Positions 29,736 to 38,604 of a DNA stretch of 38,684 nucleotides are shown here, in pieces. The position numbers and the translations under genes are program-made. The notes below the pieces were generated by a model, which was given only the letters and a program-made list of their open reading frames with translations, was not told where the DNA came from and searched no databases. How positions within the stretch are numbered: position 1 is the stretch's first letter; every line of letters begins with the position of its first letter. The DNA is from Polynucleobacter sp. (lineage in GTDB: Bacteria; Pseudomonadota; Gammaproteobacteria; Burkholderiales; Burkholderiaceae): the NCBI GenBank assembly GCA_024642065.1, contig JAHEBW010000005.1:1-38684 (forward strand). The letters are read 5' to 3'.

Positions 29736-29764
29736 TTGCTGCCTTAACCACTGTTTTTTAGAAT
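29736..29764 (+). promoter_or_regulatory. Candidate sigma-70 promoter for aceE
   Basis: TTGCTG (29736-29741) and TAGAAT (29759-29764) are separated by exactly 17 bp; the -10 matches TATAAT at 5 of 6 positions. It is about 60 bp before the aceE ATG and downstream of the palindrome at 29689-29705. Confidence 0.4.
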
Positions 29765-29826
29765 TTGCACAATAAGTAAGGGGATAAATAGCCCACCGGT
29801 TAATGCTGGATAACGAGGAGACAAGA

Positions 29827-32523
29827 ATGGCTGCAGGACAAGAACAAGTACCAGGCTCAATTCAGGCACAAGACATAGATCCAATTGAAACAAAAGAGTG
29901 GATTGATGCGCTTAATGGCGTTATTGCCAAAGAAGGTGTAGATCGTGCCGCTTATTTAATTGATGAGCAAATTTCTCATGCCCGCGTTAATGGTGTGGTT
30001 CAACCATTCCATGCCGAAACGCCATACATCAATACAATCCCTGTAGAGCAGCAAGCAAAACTACCTGGTAACCACGAAGTTGAAGAACGCATTCGAGCAT
30101 ACACACGCTGGAATGCTATGGCGATGGTTCTTAGAGCCAACAAAGATACGAATGTTGGTGGTCATATCTCTTCATTCCAATCAGCAGCTACTCTTTATGA
30201 CGTTGGCTTCAATCACTTCTGGCATGCACCATCTGATAAACACGGCGGAGACTTGGTGTTTGTTCAAGGACACGTTGCAACTGGTGTTTATGCACGTGCT
30301 TATATGTTGGGACGATTAACTGAAGAGCATTTAAATAATTTCCGTCAAGAAGTTGATGGTCAAGGTATCTCAAGTTACCCACATCCATGGTTAATGCCTG
30401 ACTTCTGGCAATTCCCAACTGTGTCTATGGGCTTAGGCCCGATTATGGCTATTTATCAAGCCCGCTTCATGAAGTATTTGCAAGATCGCGGCTTTGCTCA
30501 AACTGAGGGCCGCAAAGTATGGGCATTTTTAGGTGATGGTGAAACTGATGAACCTGAATCATTAGGCGCCATTGGTATGGCCGGTCGTGAGAAGTTAGAT
30601 AACTTATGTTTCGTTATCAACTGTAACTTGCAACGTTTAGATGGACCTGTTCGTGGTAACGGAAAGATTATTCAAGAGCTCGAAGGTGAGTTCCGCGGTT
30701 CAGGTTGGAATGTGATCAAGTTAGTTTGGGGAACGCATTGGGATGCTTTATTTGCGCGTGACAAAAAAGGCATTTTGATGAAGCGTCTAGGTGAAATTGT
30801 TGATGGTGAATACCAAACAATGAAATCTAAGAATGGCGCTTATGTTCGCAAGGTTGTATTTAATACTCCTGAGTTACAGGCTCTTGTTGCTGATTGGAGT
30901 GATGAAGAGGTTTGGAATTTAAATCGCGGCGGTCACGATCCGTACAAGGTTTACGCTGCATTCCACGCTGCGAATAATCACAAAAACCAGCCTACAGTTA
31001 TTTTGGCTAAGACCATCAAGGGTGATGGTATGGGTAGCTCTGGTCAAGCAATGAATATTGCCCACCAGGCTAAGAAAATGAATATTGAGGACGTTAAAGC
31101 CTTCCGTGATCGCTTTAAGATTCCTGTAGCTGATGACAAGATTGAAGAATTGCCACTTGTTAAGTTTGAAGAGGGTAGCGTTGAACTTAATTACATGCGC
31201 GAAAGACGTATGGAGTTGGGTGGCTACTTGCCTCAACGCCGAACTAAAGCTGAAAGTCTTGATGTTCCAAAGTTAGACACTTTTACGCCTTTGCTTGAAG
31301 CTACGGTTGAAGGTCGTGAGATCTCAACAACAATGGCTTTTGTTCGTATGTTGAACATCATTATTAAAGATAAGTTGATTGGTAAGCGTGTCGTTCCAAT
31401 CGTTCCTGATGAATCTCGTACTTTTGGTATGGAAGGTATGTTCCGTCAGTTGGGCATTTGGAACCAGTTAGGTCAGTTATATACCCCTCAAGATCATGAT
31501 CAGTTGATGTTCTACAAAGAAGATAAGCATGGTCAAATTTTGCAAGAGGGTATTAACGAAGCAGGTGCTATGTGTGACTGGATTGCTGCGGCAACATCCT
31601 ATTCCACACACGGTGTTCCAATGTTGCCGTTCTACATCTTCTATTCGATGTTTGGTTTCCAAAGAATTGGTGACTTAGCATGGGCAGCTGGAGATATGAG
31701 AAGCCGTGGTTTCTTGTTGGGTGGTACAGCAGGTCGAACAACGCTCAATGGTGAAGGTCTTCAGCATGAGGATGGACACAGTCATCTATGGAGTGGGGCA
31801 ATACCTAACTGTATTAGCTATGACCCAACTTTTGCTTTTGAATTAGCTGTCATTATTCAAGACGGTATGCGTCGCATGATGACTAACCAAGATGATGTCT
31901 ACTATTACATTACTTTGATGAATGAGAACTATGCTCATCCAGCAATGCCGAAGGGTTCTGAGCAAGACATCCTTAAAGGTATGTATAAGTTAACCAGTGT
32001 TGGTGATGCGAAAGCTAAGCAGCGGGTTCAATTGCTTGGAAGCGGCACGATTTTCCGTGAAGTGATCGAAGCAGCTAACATGTTGCGTGATGATTGGGGT
32101 GTTGCTTCTGACATTTGGGGTTGCCCAAGCTTTACAGAGTTAGGTCGTGACTGGAATTCAACTGCGCGTACAAATATGTTGAATCCAACTAGCAAACCTG
32201 TTCTTTCTCATGTTGAAAAACTTTTGAAAGATACAACCGGTCCTGTTATTGCAGCCACAGACTATGTTCGTATGTTTGCTGAACAGATTCGTCCAGCTAT
32301 TCAAAATACTGGCAAGCGTTATAGCGTTCTTGGAACAGATGGATATGGTCGTTCTGATACCCGTGAAAAATTAAGACACTTCTTTGAGGTAGACCGTCGC
32401 TGGGTGACTGTTGCTGCTTTGAAAGCTCTTGCTGATGATGGCCAAATTGAACACGCCAAGGTTGCGGATGCTTTGAAGAAGTACGGTCTAGATCCTAAAA
32501 AACCTAACCCAATGACAGTGTGA
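29827..32523 (+). CDS. aceE: Pyruvate dehydrogenase E1 component (homodimeric)
   Basis: This thiamine-diphosphate enzyme decarboxylates pyruvate and reductively acetylates the E2 lipoyl groups. The ATG at 29827 is preceded by GAGGAG at six-base spacing and gives 898 residues, near the 887 of E. coli; an upstream in-frame ATG at 29803 lies before this ribosome binding site and was rejected. The ThDP motif starts GDGETDEPES (236-245) and ends NCN (265-267). The HRxxSFQSAATLY-like region and the LLGGTAGRTTLNGEGLQHEDGHS loop fit the family. aceF and lpdA follow with 10- and 12-base gaps, forming one operon. A two-component system is divergently transcribed upstream. Confidence 0.98.
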   Translation: MAAGQEQVPGSIQAQDIDPIETKEWIDALNGVIAKEGVDRAAYLIDEQISHARVNGVVQPFHAETPYINTIPVEQQAKLPGNHEVEERIRAYTRWNAMAMVLRANKDTNVGGHISSFQSAATLYDVGFNHFWHAPSDKHGGDLVFVQGHVATGVYARAYMLGRLTEEHLNNFRQEVDGQGISSYPHPWLMPDFWQFPTVSMGLGPIMAIYQARFMKYLQDRGFAQTEGRKVWAFLGDGETDEPESLGAIGMAGREKLDNLCFVINCNLQRLDGPVRGNGKIIQELEGEFRGSGWNVIKLVWGTHWDALFARDKKGILMKRLGEIVDGEYQTMKSKNGAYVRKVVFNTPELQALVADWSDEEVWNLNRGGHDPYKVYAAFHAANNHKNQPTVILAKTIKGDGMGSSGQAMNIAHQAKKMNIEDVKAFRDRFKIPVADDKIEELPLVKFEEGSVELNYMRERRMELGGYLPQRRTKAESLDVPKLDTFTPLLEATVEGREISTTMAFVRMLNIIIKDKLIGKRVVPIVPDESRTFGMEGMFRQLGIWNQLGQLYTPQDHDQLMFYKEDKHGQILQEGINEAGAMCDWIAAATSYSTHGVPMLPFYIFYSMFGFQRIGDLAWAAGDMRSRGFLLGGTAGRTTLNGEGLQHEDGHSHLWSGAIPNCISYDPTFAFELAVIIQDGMRRMMTNQDDVYYYITLMNENYAHPAMPKGSEQDILKGMYKLTSVGDAKAKQRVQLLGSGTIFREVIEAANMLRDDWGVASDIWGCPSFTELGRDWNSTARTNMLNPTSKPVLSHVEKLLKDTTGPVIAATDYVRMFAEQIRPAIQNTGKRYSVLGTDGYGRSDTREKLRHFFEVDRRWVTVAALKALADDGQIEHAKVADALKKYGLDPKKPNPMTV

Positions 32524-32533
32524 GGATGACAAG

Positions 32534-34144
32534 ATGACACAAGTAATCGAAATCAAAGTTCCTGACATTGGCGACTATAAGGATGTTCCTGTTATTGAGA
32601 TCCATGTCAAACCAGGTGACCGAGTTGAAAAAGAGCAGTCTTTAGTAACTTTAGAGTCTGACAAAGCAACGATGGATGTTCCATCATCAGAGTCAGGTGT
32701 TGTGAAGGAAGTTAAGGTAAAGCTTGGCGACAATATTTCTGAAGGAACAGTTGTAGTTCTATTGGAATCGGGTGATGCTGCTGCCGCTCAAGCCCCCGCT
32801 GTTAGCGCACCAGCTGCTTCAGTAGCACCAGCAGCTGTTGCCTCTGCAGGCGGATCAATTGAAGTTAAAGTTCCTGATATTGGGGACTATAAAGGCGTAC
32901 CGGTTATTGAGGTTCACGTCAAAGTTGGCGATCGCGTTGAAAAAGAGCAGTCATTAGTTACTCTTGAATCTGATAAAGCGACTATGGATGTGCCGTCCTC
33001 TGAGGCTGGCATAGTGAAGGAGCTTCGAGTAAAAATTGGTGACAGTATTTCTGAGGGTGATGTTGTTGTTATCTTAGAAACCAGCGGATCAGCTTCATCA
33101 CCTGCACCTGCTTCTCAAGCTCCGGCTACTACCCCTGTTGCTGCCCCAGCTCCGAAATCTTCAAGTCCTGCTCCAGTAGCTGCTTCCGCATCCGCACCTG
33201 CTAGAACTGAAGCAAGTCCAGTTGGTGGCGTGAGTCATGCTAGCCCATCTGTTCGTAAGTACGCAAGAGAATTGGGTGTTGATGTGTCAAAGGTCATTGG
33301 TACAGGACCTAAGTCACGTGTGACTCAAGAAGACGTTCAGGCTTATGTAAAAAATATTATGACTGGTCAAGCTGCTTCTCCTGCAGGTAGTCCAGTTGCA
33401 GCGAGTGGTGGCTTAAATTTATTACCTTGGCCAAAAATTGATTTCACTAAGTTTGGTGAAATTGAAACAAAACCACTATCAAGAATCCAAAAATTATCTG
33501 CCGCTAATTTGTCACGTAACTGGGTCATGATTCCAGCGGTGACTTATCACGAAGATGCTGACATCACTGAGTTGGAAGCATTCCGTGTCATGACAAATAA
33601 AGATAATGAAAAGCAGGGCATCAAAGTGACCATGCTAGCTTTCTTAATCAAAGCAGCTGTTAATGCATTGAAGAAATACCCAGAATTCAATAGTTCTCTT
33701 GATGGGGATGATTTGGTTCTCAAGAAATATTTCCACATTGCATTTGCTGCTGACACGCCGAACGGACTTGTTGTGCCTGTAGTAAAGAATGCTGACAAAA
33801 AAGGCATTTTTGAAATTGCAAAAGAGACTGGTGAGTTAGCAAAGTTAGCTCGTGAAGGTAAGTTGAAGCCAGACCAAATGCAGGGCGCTTCATTTACTAT
33901 TTCATCATTGGGCGGTATCGGTGGTACTTACTTTGCTCCAATTATTAATGCCCCTGAGGTAGCTATTCTAGGCGTTAACAAAGCTTCTATGAAGCCGGTT
34001 TGGAATGGTAAAGAATTTGTTCCTAAGTTAATTTGCCCATTGTCTTTGACTGCTGATCATCGTGTGATTGACGGTGCTTTAGCAACTAAGTTCAATGTTT
34101 ATTTATCTGAACTTTTGGCCGACTTCCGTCGTGTCGTCTTGTAA
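32534..34144 (+). CDS. aceF: Dihydrolipoamide acetyltransferase, pyruvate dehydrogenase E2
   Basis: E2 forms the core of the pyruvate dehydrogenase complex and transfers acetyl groups from lipoyl arms to CoA. Domains in order are: lipoyl 1 (about 3-78, Lys44 in ESDKATMDVP), Ala/Pro linker (79-107), lipoyl 2 (108-183, Lys148 in the same motif), a long Ala/Pro/Ser linker, the peripheral-subunit-binding domain (237-272, ASPSVRKYARELGVD), and the catalytic domain (about 305-536) with the active-site DHRVIDGA at 508-515. The two lipoyl copies are almost identical in protein around the lysine but differ at many third codon positions. The length of 536 fits two-lipoyl E2. It lies between aceE and lpdA. 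Confidence 0.98.
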   Translation: MTQVIEIKVPDIGDYKDVPVIEIHVKPGDRVEKEQSLVTLESDKATMDVPSSESGVVKEVKVKLGDNISEGTVVVLLESGDAAAAQAPAVSAPAASVAPAAVASAGGSIEVKVPDIGDYKGVPVIEVHVKVGDRVEKEQSLVTLESDKATMDVPSSEAGIVKELRVKIGDSISEGDVVVILETSGSASSPAPASQAPATTPVAAPAPKSSSPAPVAASASAPARTEASPVGGVSHASPSVRKYARELGVDVSKVIGTGPKSRVTQEDVQAYVKNIMTGQAASPAGSPVAASGGLNLLPWPKIDFTKFGEIETKPLSRIQKLSAANLSRNWVMIPAVTYHEDADITELEAFRVMTNKDNEKQGIKVTMLAFLIKAAVNALKKYPEFNSSLDGDDLVLKKYFHIAFAADTPNGLVVPVVKNADKKGIFEIAKETGELAKLAREGKLKPDQMQGASFTISSLGGIGGTYFAPIINAPEVAILGVNKASMKPVWNGKEFVPKLICPLSLTADHRVIDGALATKFNVYLSELLADFRRVVL

Positions 34145-34156
34145 AAGGAAATAGAC

Positions 34157-35932
34157 ATGGCAAAGATAGATATTAAAGTTCCAGACATTGGCGACTTTCA
34201 CGATATTCCAGTAATTGAAGTTCTCATGAAGGTTGGCGATAAGGTCGAAAAAGAACAAGCATTACTAGTTCTAGAATCAGACAAGGCCACTATGGAAGTT
34301 CCTAGTGAGCAAGCTGGAACGATTCTAAGTGTTGCTGTGAAGATCGGTGACAAAGTAAATCAAGGTATGGTGATTGCGACTATTGAGGCTGGTGCTGAAG
34401 TTGCATCTACAGAACCATCTAAACCAGCTGTTGCCGAAGCTCCACCACCAGCCAAGGTTGCTGCTCCAGTTGCTGCCGGCTCATATGCTGGTAAGGTTGA
34501 TCATGAGTGTGACATGTTAGTTCTAGGTGCTGGTCCCGGCGGTTATAGCGCGGCTTTTAGAAGCGCTGATTTAGGATTAAATACGATCATTGTGGAGCGC
34601 TACTCAACCTTGGGTGGCGTTTGCTTAAACGTTGGTTGTATTCCATCTAAAGCACTTTTGCATACTGCTGCGATCATGGATGAAGTCAAGGCTATGGCTG
34701 CGCATGGTATTAGCTATGGTGAGCCTAAAGTTGAAATTGATAAGCTAAGAGCTCATAAAGAAAGTGTTATTGGAAAGTTAACTGGTGGTCTAGCTGGTAT
34801 GGCAAAAGCCAGAAAAGTTAAAACGGTTCGAGGCATTGGTCGTTTTTTAGATGCTAATCATGTGGAAGTAGATGTCACAGAAGGTAGTTCTAAAGCAACC
34901 ACTGGTGCCAAAGAAGTGATTCGTTTTCAAAAAGCCATTATTGCAGCGGGTAGTCAGTCAGTGATGTTGCCGTTCTTACCAAAAGATCCACGCATTGTTG
35001 ACAGTACAGGTGCTCTGCAATTGACTTCAGTTCCTAAGAGAATGTTGGTCATCGGTGGAGGCATTATTGGTCTTGAAATGGCTACTGTCTACAGTACCCT
35101 TGGTAGTAAGATCGATATTGCTGAGATGATGGATGGCTTGATGGCTGGTGCTGATCGTGACCTGGAAAAAGTCTGGGAAAAAGTGAATGCACCTCGATTT
35201 GACAACATCATGTTGAAGACAAGAGCCACTAAAGCCGAAGCAAAAGAAGATGGTATTCATGTGACCTTTGAGGGTGATAAAGCGCCATCATCACCGCAGG
35301 TTTATGACTTGGTTCTAGTTGCTGTCGGTCGAACACCTAATGGTAAGAAGATTGATGCAGATAAAGCTGGTGTCATTGTTGATGAAAGAGGCTTCATTCC
35401 AGTTGATTCTCAGCTAAGAACTAACGTTTCTAATATTTACGCGATTGGTGATATTGTTGGCCAGCCTATGTTGGCGCACAAAGCCGTTCATGAGGCTCAC
35501 GTTGCTGCTGAAGTGGCTGCTGGCCACAAGGCATACTTTGATGCCAAACAAATACCTTCTGTTGCTTATACCGATCCAGAAGTCGCTTGGGCTGGTCTTA
35601 CTGAAGAGCAATGTAAGGCAAAAGGCATCGCCTACGAAAAAGGGATGTTCCCATGGGCTGCCAGTGGTCGAGCTATTGCCAATGGACGAGATGAGGGTTT
35701 CACAAAACTTCTATTTGATAAAGAGACACATCGCATTATTGGTGGAGGCATTGTTGGTACACATGCTGGCGATTTAATCGGTGAGGTTTGTTTGGCGATT
35801 GAAATGGGTGCTGATGCCGTAGATATCGGCAAAACTATTCATCCACATCCGACTCTTGGTGAATCTGTAGGTATGGCTGCTGAAGTTGCCCATGGTAGTT
35901 GCACCGACTTACCACCGCAAAAGAAAAAGTAG
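34157..35932 (+). CDS. lpdA: Dihydrolipoamide dehydrogenase E3 with N-terminal lipoyl domain
   Basis: E3 reoxidises the dihydrolipoyl arms and reduces NAD+. An N-terminal lipoyl domain (about 2-77, Lys43 in ESDKATMEVP) and an Ala/Pro linker precede a normal flavoenzyme: the FAD-binding GAGPGG (124-129), the redox disulfide Cys156/Cys161 in GGVCLNVGCIPSK, the NAD-binding VIGGGIIGLEMA, and the C-terminal HPHPTLGES with the active-site His-Glu. The 591 residues, against about 475 for plain E3, reflect the added lipoyl domain, a form known from betaproteobacteria and Neisseria. With the two lipoyl domains in AceF the complex has three lipoyl types per E2-E3 set. A terminator follows at 35949. Confidence 0.97.
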   Translation: MAKIDIKVPDIGDFHDIPVIEVLMKVGDKVEKEQALLVLESDKATMEVPSEQAGTILSVAVKIGDKVNQGMVIATIEAGAEVASTEPSKPAVAEAPPPAKVAAPVAAGSYAGKVDHECDMLVLGAGPGGYSAAFRSADLGLNTIIVERYSTLGGVCLNVGCIPSKALLHTAAIMDEVKAMAAHGISYGEPKVEIDKLRAHKESVIGKLTGGLAGMAKARKVKTVRGIGRFLDANHVEVDVTEGSSKATTGAKEVIRFQKAIIAAGSQSVMLPFLPKDPRIVDSTGALQLTSVPKRMLVIGGGIIGLEMATVYSTLGSKIDIAEMMDGLMAGADRDLEKVWEKVNAPRFDNIMLKTRATKAEAKEDGIHVTFEGDKAPSSPQVYDLVLVAVGRTPNGKKIDADKAGVIVDERGFIPVDSQLRTNVSNIYAIGDIVGQPMLAHKAVHEAHVAAEVAAGHKAYFDAKQIPSVAYTDPEVAWAGLTEEQCKAKGIAYEKGMFPWAASGRAIANGRDEGFTKLLFDKETHRIIGGGIVGTHAGDLIGEVCLAIEMGADAVDIGKTIHPHPTLGESVGMAAEVAHGSCTDLPPQKKK

Positions 35933-35948
35933 CCTCAACTTGCATCCT

Positions 35949-35978
35949 AAAAAGCTCTTACTTGTAAGAGCTTTTTTT
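35949..35978 (+). terminator. Intrinsic terminator of the aceE-aceF-lpdA operon
   Basis: AAAAAGCTCTTAC (35949-35961) and GTAAGAGCTTTTT (35964-35976) form a perfect 13-bp arm pair with a TT centre and a T tract, 16 bases after the lpdA stop. Confidence 0.9.
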
Positions 35979-36020
35979 ACGTCCTCAATTGGGGCTTTAT
36001 ATGTTTCAGATCACGGACAT

Positions 36021-36048
36021 AAAAAAACCCCCGCACAAGGCGGGGGTT
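36021..36048 (-). terminator. Intrinsic terminator of the phasin gene (minus strand)
   Basis: AACCCCCGC (36026-36034) and GCGGGGGTT (36040-36048) form a perfect 9-bp stem with a 5-base loop. The A tract at 36021-36027 is the T tract on the minus strand, matching the phasin gene 104 bases upstream in that direction. The stretch between (36049-36152) holds no recognisable gene. Confidence 0.85.
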
Positions 36049-36152
36049 GAAAGGGTACTTGCAGATATTATCTGACTGGGTACCGAGGAGACAACTTTTA
36101 CTGCAACAATTCTTTACAGCCACTATGATGATTTATGTGGCTTGCATAGTTC

Positions 36153-36689
36153 TTACTTCTTACCGCGGGCTGCTTTAACCGCTGTATTAGCAGCAGCATT
36201 GAAGTTGTTTTGCGCTAGATCAACAGCTTGCTTGATAGACTTTTGAGTTGTCTCATAAGCATTGTTAGCCGCAGCCATAGCTTGTTTGATTGCTTGAACA
36301 GCAGCCTCTGAACCAGCAGGTGCATTCTTAGACAATTCTTCAACTAAACCGTTCAAGTTGCCATTGCTCTTTTTCAATTGTGACTCTGTCACAGTTGTGA
36401 AAGTTGCTTGAGTTTCGTTAGCGATGTCATAAAGATGACGGCTGTAAGACATAATTTTTTCTGCTAAAGGCTGAACCATGCCAGCTTGCATAGCCATCAA
36501 GGCTTGTGCATCACGTACTGAAAGAGCTTGTTTAGCGTTATGAACGTTTTCGTTCAAAGATGCCTTAGCTACGGCCATGTTTAATTCAACAAGCTTCTCA
36601 ACACCTTCAAAAGCCTTGTTTGTTAGGCTTAATAGAGTCTCTAAATTAGCTTTGTTTGCTGCTGCGATTTGTTCTGGTGTTAATGTCAT
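36153..36689 (-). CDS. Phasin family protein (PHA granule-associated)
   Basis: Phasins coat polyhydroxyalkanoate granules and control their size. This one has 178 residues from the ATG at 36689, which has GGAGA about eight bases upstream; a TTG at 36704 is an unlikely start. The phasin-2-type pattern is visible: [35 protein letters not shown] near the N-terminus, an amphipathic helical body, and an Ala/Lys-rich C-terminal part ([24 protein letters not shown]). It has its own consensus-like promoter and terminator, and is divergent from the HDAC-family gene. No PHA synthase is in the window. Gene name phaP is possible but not certain. Confidence 0.92.
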   Translation of the reverse strand: MTLTPEQIAAANKANLETLLSLTNKAFEGVEKLVELNMAVAKASLNENVHNAKQALSVRDAQALMAMQAGMVQPLAEKIMSYSRHLYDIANETQATFTTVTESQLKKSNGNLNGLVEELSKNAPAGSEAAVQAIKQAMAAANNAYETTQKSIKQAVDLAQNNFNAAANTAVKAARGKK

Positions 36690-36750
36690 TTCAATAATCT
36701 CCAATGGTTAAAAGGTAGGTCCAACATATTTGTTGCACTGCACAAATATA

Positions 36751-36778
36751 AGTATAGGGGCTAAAAGGGGGAAGTCAA
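36751..36778 (-). promoter_or_regulatory. Sigma-70 promoter of the phasin gene
   Basis: Read on the minus strand, TTGACT (36773-36778) and TATACT (36751-36756) are separated by 16 bp, each differing from consensus at one position. It lies about 60 bp upstream of the phasin ATG, the best sigma-70 match noticed in the window. Confidence 0.75.
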
Positions 36779-36811
36779 GCCCACATTATGAAAAAAGGGC
36801 AAAATTAGGCT

Positions 36812-37717
36812 GTGAAAGCCTATTACACCGATCATTTTGTCCTACCATTGCCATCTGGCCATCGTTTTCCGATGGAAAAATACAGCTTATTAAGACAACA
36901 AGTCAGCAATACAGTTGGTATAGAGCTAATAGAGCCCAGGGCTGCTAGTAACGAAGATTTGATGCGTGTTCACACTGAAGGTTACATTCAGGCGGTATCG
37001 AGTGGCCAGTTAACTCCAGCTCAAATTAGGGAGATTGGGTTTCCGTGGTCTGAAAAGATGGTTGAACGCTCAAGAAGATCAGCTGGAGCTACCATCAAAG
37101 CATGCTTATCCGCGATAGAAGAGGGTGTTGCCGTTAATCTTGCTGGAGGTACACATCATGCTTATGCGGATAAAGGAAGTGGTTTTTGTGTATTCAACGA
37201 CGCAGCTGTGGCGGCTAAGTACATTCAAAATATCAAACCAACATCAGTAGCTATTATTGATTTGGATGTTCACCAGGGTAACGGAACAGCAGCACTCTTG
37301 GGTCAAGACCCGAGTTGTTTCACCTTATCCTTGCATGGAGAAAAAAACTTCCCATTTAGAAAAGAGGCTAGTCATTTAGATTGGGGTTTAGCTGACGGCA
37401 CAACAGATCAAGAATATTTAGATACTCTTAATCAAGCTTTAGAGTATTTAGAAGCTCGATTTACACCTGAATTAATTATTTATCTTGCTGGTGCTGATCC
37501 ACATGAGGGCGATCGCCTGGGAAGATTAAAGCTCACAACTGACGGAATGGCTAGCCGTGATCGAATGGTTTTGGATTTTGCAAACGTTCATCAATGCCCA
37601 ATTGCCATAGCAATGGCAGGCGGTTATGGTCATGATATCCAAACAACTGTTAGTGTTCATGCACAAACAATACAATTAGCTTTTGAATATCATCAGAAGC
37701 ACAGGGCCAATAAATGA
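36812..37717 (+). CDS. Histone deacetylase family protein (class IV/HDAC11-like amidohydrolase)
   Basis: This 301-residue protein has the arginase/deacetylase fold of the HDAC superfamily, zinc enzymes that in bacteria remove acetyl or acyl groups from small amines or lysine side chains. The start is GTG at 36812. The catalytic His pair HH is at 115-116 (GGTHHAYADKGSGFCVFND), the zinc ligands are Asp152 and His154 in DLDVHQGNGT and Asp229 in GADPHEGDRLGRL, and Tyr272 lies in AMAGGYG. The DVHQGNG and EGDRLGRL forms resemble HDAC11-type (class IV) rather than acetoin-utilisation enzymes. Its stop overlaps the start of the permease gene (ATGA). The substrate is unknown. Confidence 0.92.
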   Translation: MKAYYTDHFVLPLPSGHRFPMEKYSLLRQQVSNTVGIELIEPRAASNEDLMRVHTEGYIQAVSSGQLTPAQIREIGFPWSEKMVERSRRSAGATIKACLSAIEEGVAVNLAGGTHHAYADKGSGFCVFNDAAVAAKYIQNIKPTSVAIIDLDVHQGNGTAALLGQDPSCFTLSLHGEKNFPFRKEASHLDWGLADGTTDQEYLDTLNQALEYLEARFTPELIIYLAGADPHEGDRLGRLKLTTDGMASRDRMVLDFANVHQCPIAIAMAGGYGHDIQTTVSVHAQTIQLAFEYHQKHRANK

Positions 37718-38604
37718 CTGAAAATCCGTGGGTACATCGATTAGCGCCATGGATCGCTCCTATTTTTGTGATTCTTTGGAGTACGGGTTTTATTATTGCC
37801 ATCTACGGCATGCCGCATGCGGAACCAATGACTTTTCTTGTCCTTAGGTTTTCAGGTGTAGTTGTTTGCATGTTGCCGATTGTATTTTTATCCAAAGCAC
37901 CATGGCCTTCACAATCACAAGCACTCCATATTGCGATTTCAGGAATTTTCTTACAAGCAGGATACGTCGGTGGTGTCTGGGTTGCTGTAAAAGAAGGGAT
38001 GTCTGCTGGCCTGGTTGCGCTAATAGTAGGACTTCAACCCATTCTCACGGCTTGGTTAGCTGCATTGATTGCAGAGAAAGTAACTCGACAACAATGGTTG
38101 GGTTTAGTGATTGGTTTAATGGGGGTTGGTCTGGTTGTATGGACGAAATTATCTCTCATTGGATTAAGTTGGTTATCTTTGGGTTTTGGATTTTTTGCCT
38201 TATTAAGTATCACGGCTGGAACTCTTTACCAAAAGAAATATTGCGCACAATTTGATATTCGTACGGGATCAGTTATTCAGTTTGCTGCTTCAGTATTTAT
38301 TTGTGTGCCACTCATGTTGATGTTTGACACTATGGAAATCGAATGGGTTCCAGAAATGATTGGCGCCTTGCTGTGGGGAATCTTTGCCTTATCAATTGGA
38401 GCCATCTCCTTACTATTCATTCTGATTAGAAATGGTGAGACAACACGTGTTACTAGTTTGATGTATCTAACCCCTCCAACAACTGCTCTTATGGCTTGGG
38501 TTTTATTTAAGGAACCTATTACATGGACAATTGTTCTGGGTATTGCGCTCACCAGCTCGGCTGTATTACTGGTTAATAAGGCAAATTTAGCCAAAATTGA
38601 TTAA
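37714..38604 (+). CDS. EamA-family (DMT superfamily) permease
   Basis: This 296-residue inner-membrane transporter of the drug/metabolite superfamily has about ten predicted hydrophobic helices in two EamA halves. The first half covers about 10-135 (PWIAPIFVILWSTGFIIAIYGMPHAEPMTFLVLRFSGVV) and the second about 150-292 (SITAGTLYQKKYCAQFDIRTGSVIQFAASVFI). The WSTGF and LRF segments are typical of RhaT/EamA exporters. The ATG lies inside the stop of the HDAC-family gene (4-base ATGA overlap), so the two are translationally coupled and may act on the same compound. The substrate cannot be predicted. After it, the last 80 bases of the window hold no visible gene. Confidence 0.9.
   Translation: MTENPWVHRLAPWIAPIFVILWSTGFIIAIYGMPHAEPMTFLVLRFSGVVVCMLPIVFLSKAPWPSQSQALHIAISGIFLQAGYVGGVWVAVKEGMSAGLVALIVGLQPILTAWLAALIAEKVTRQQWLGLVIGLMGVGLVVWTKLSLIGLSWLSLGFGFFALLSITAGTLYQKKYCAQFDIRTGSVIQFAASVFICVPLMLMFDTMEIEWVPEMIGALLWGIFALSIGAISLLFILIRNGETTRVTSLMYLTPPTTALMAWVLFKEPITWTIVLGIALTSSAVLLVNKANLAKID

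Noticed and set aside
30919..31236. Antisense open frame within aceE
   Set aside because: It is a codon-bias shadow of a highly conserved gene, with no start signals or family resemblance.
38277..38594. Antisense open frame opposite the EamA permease
   Set aside because: It mirrors the codons of the permease and has no ribosome binding site.
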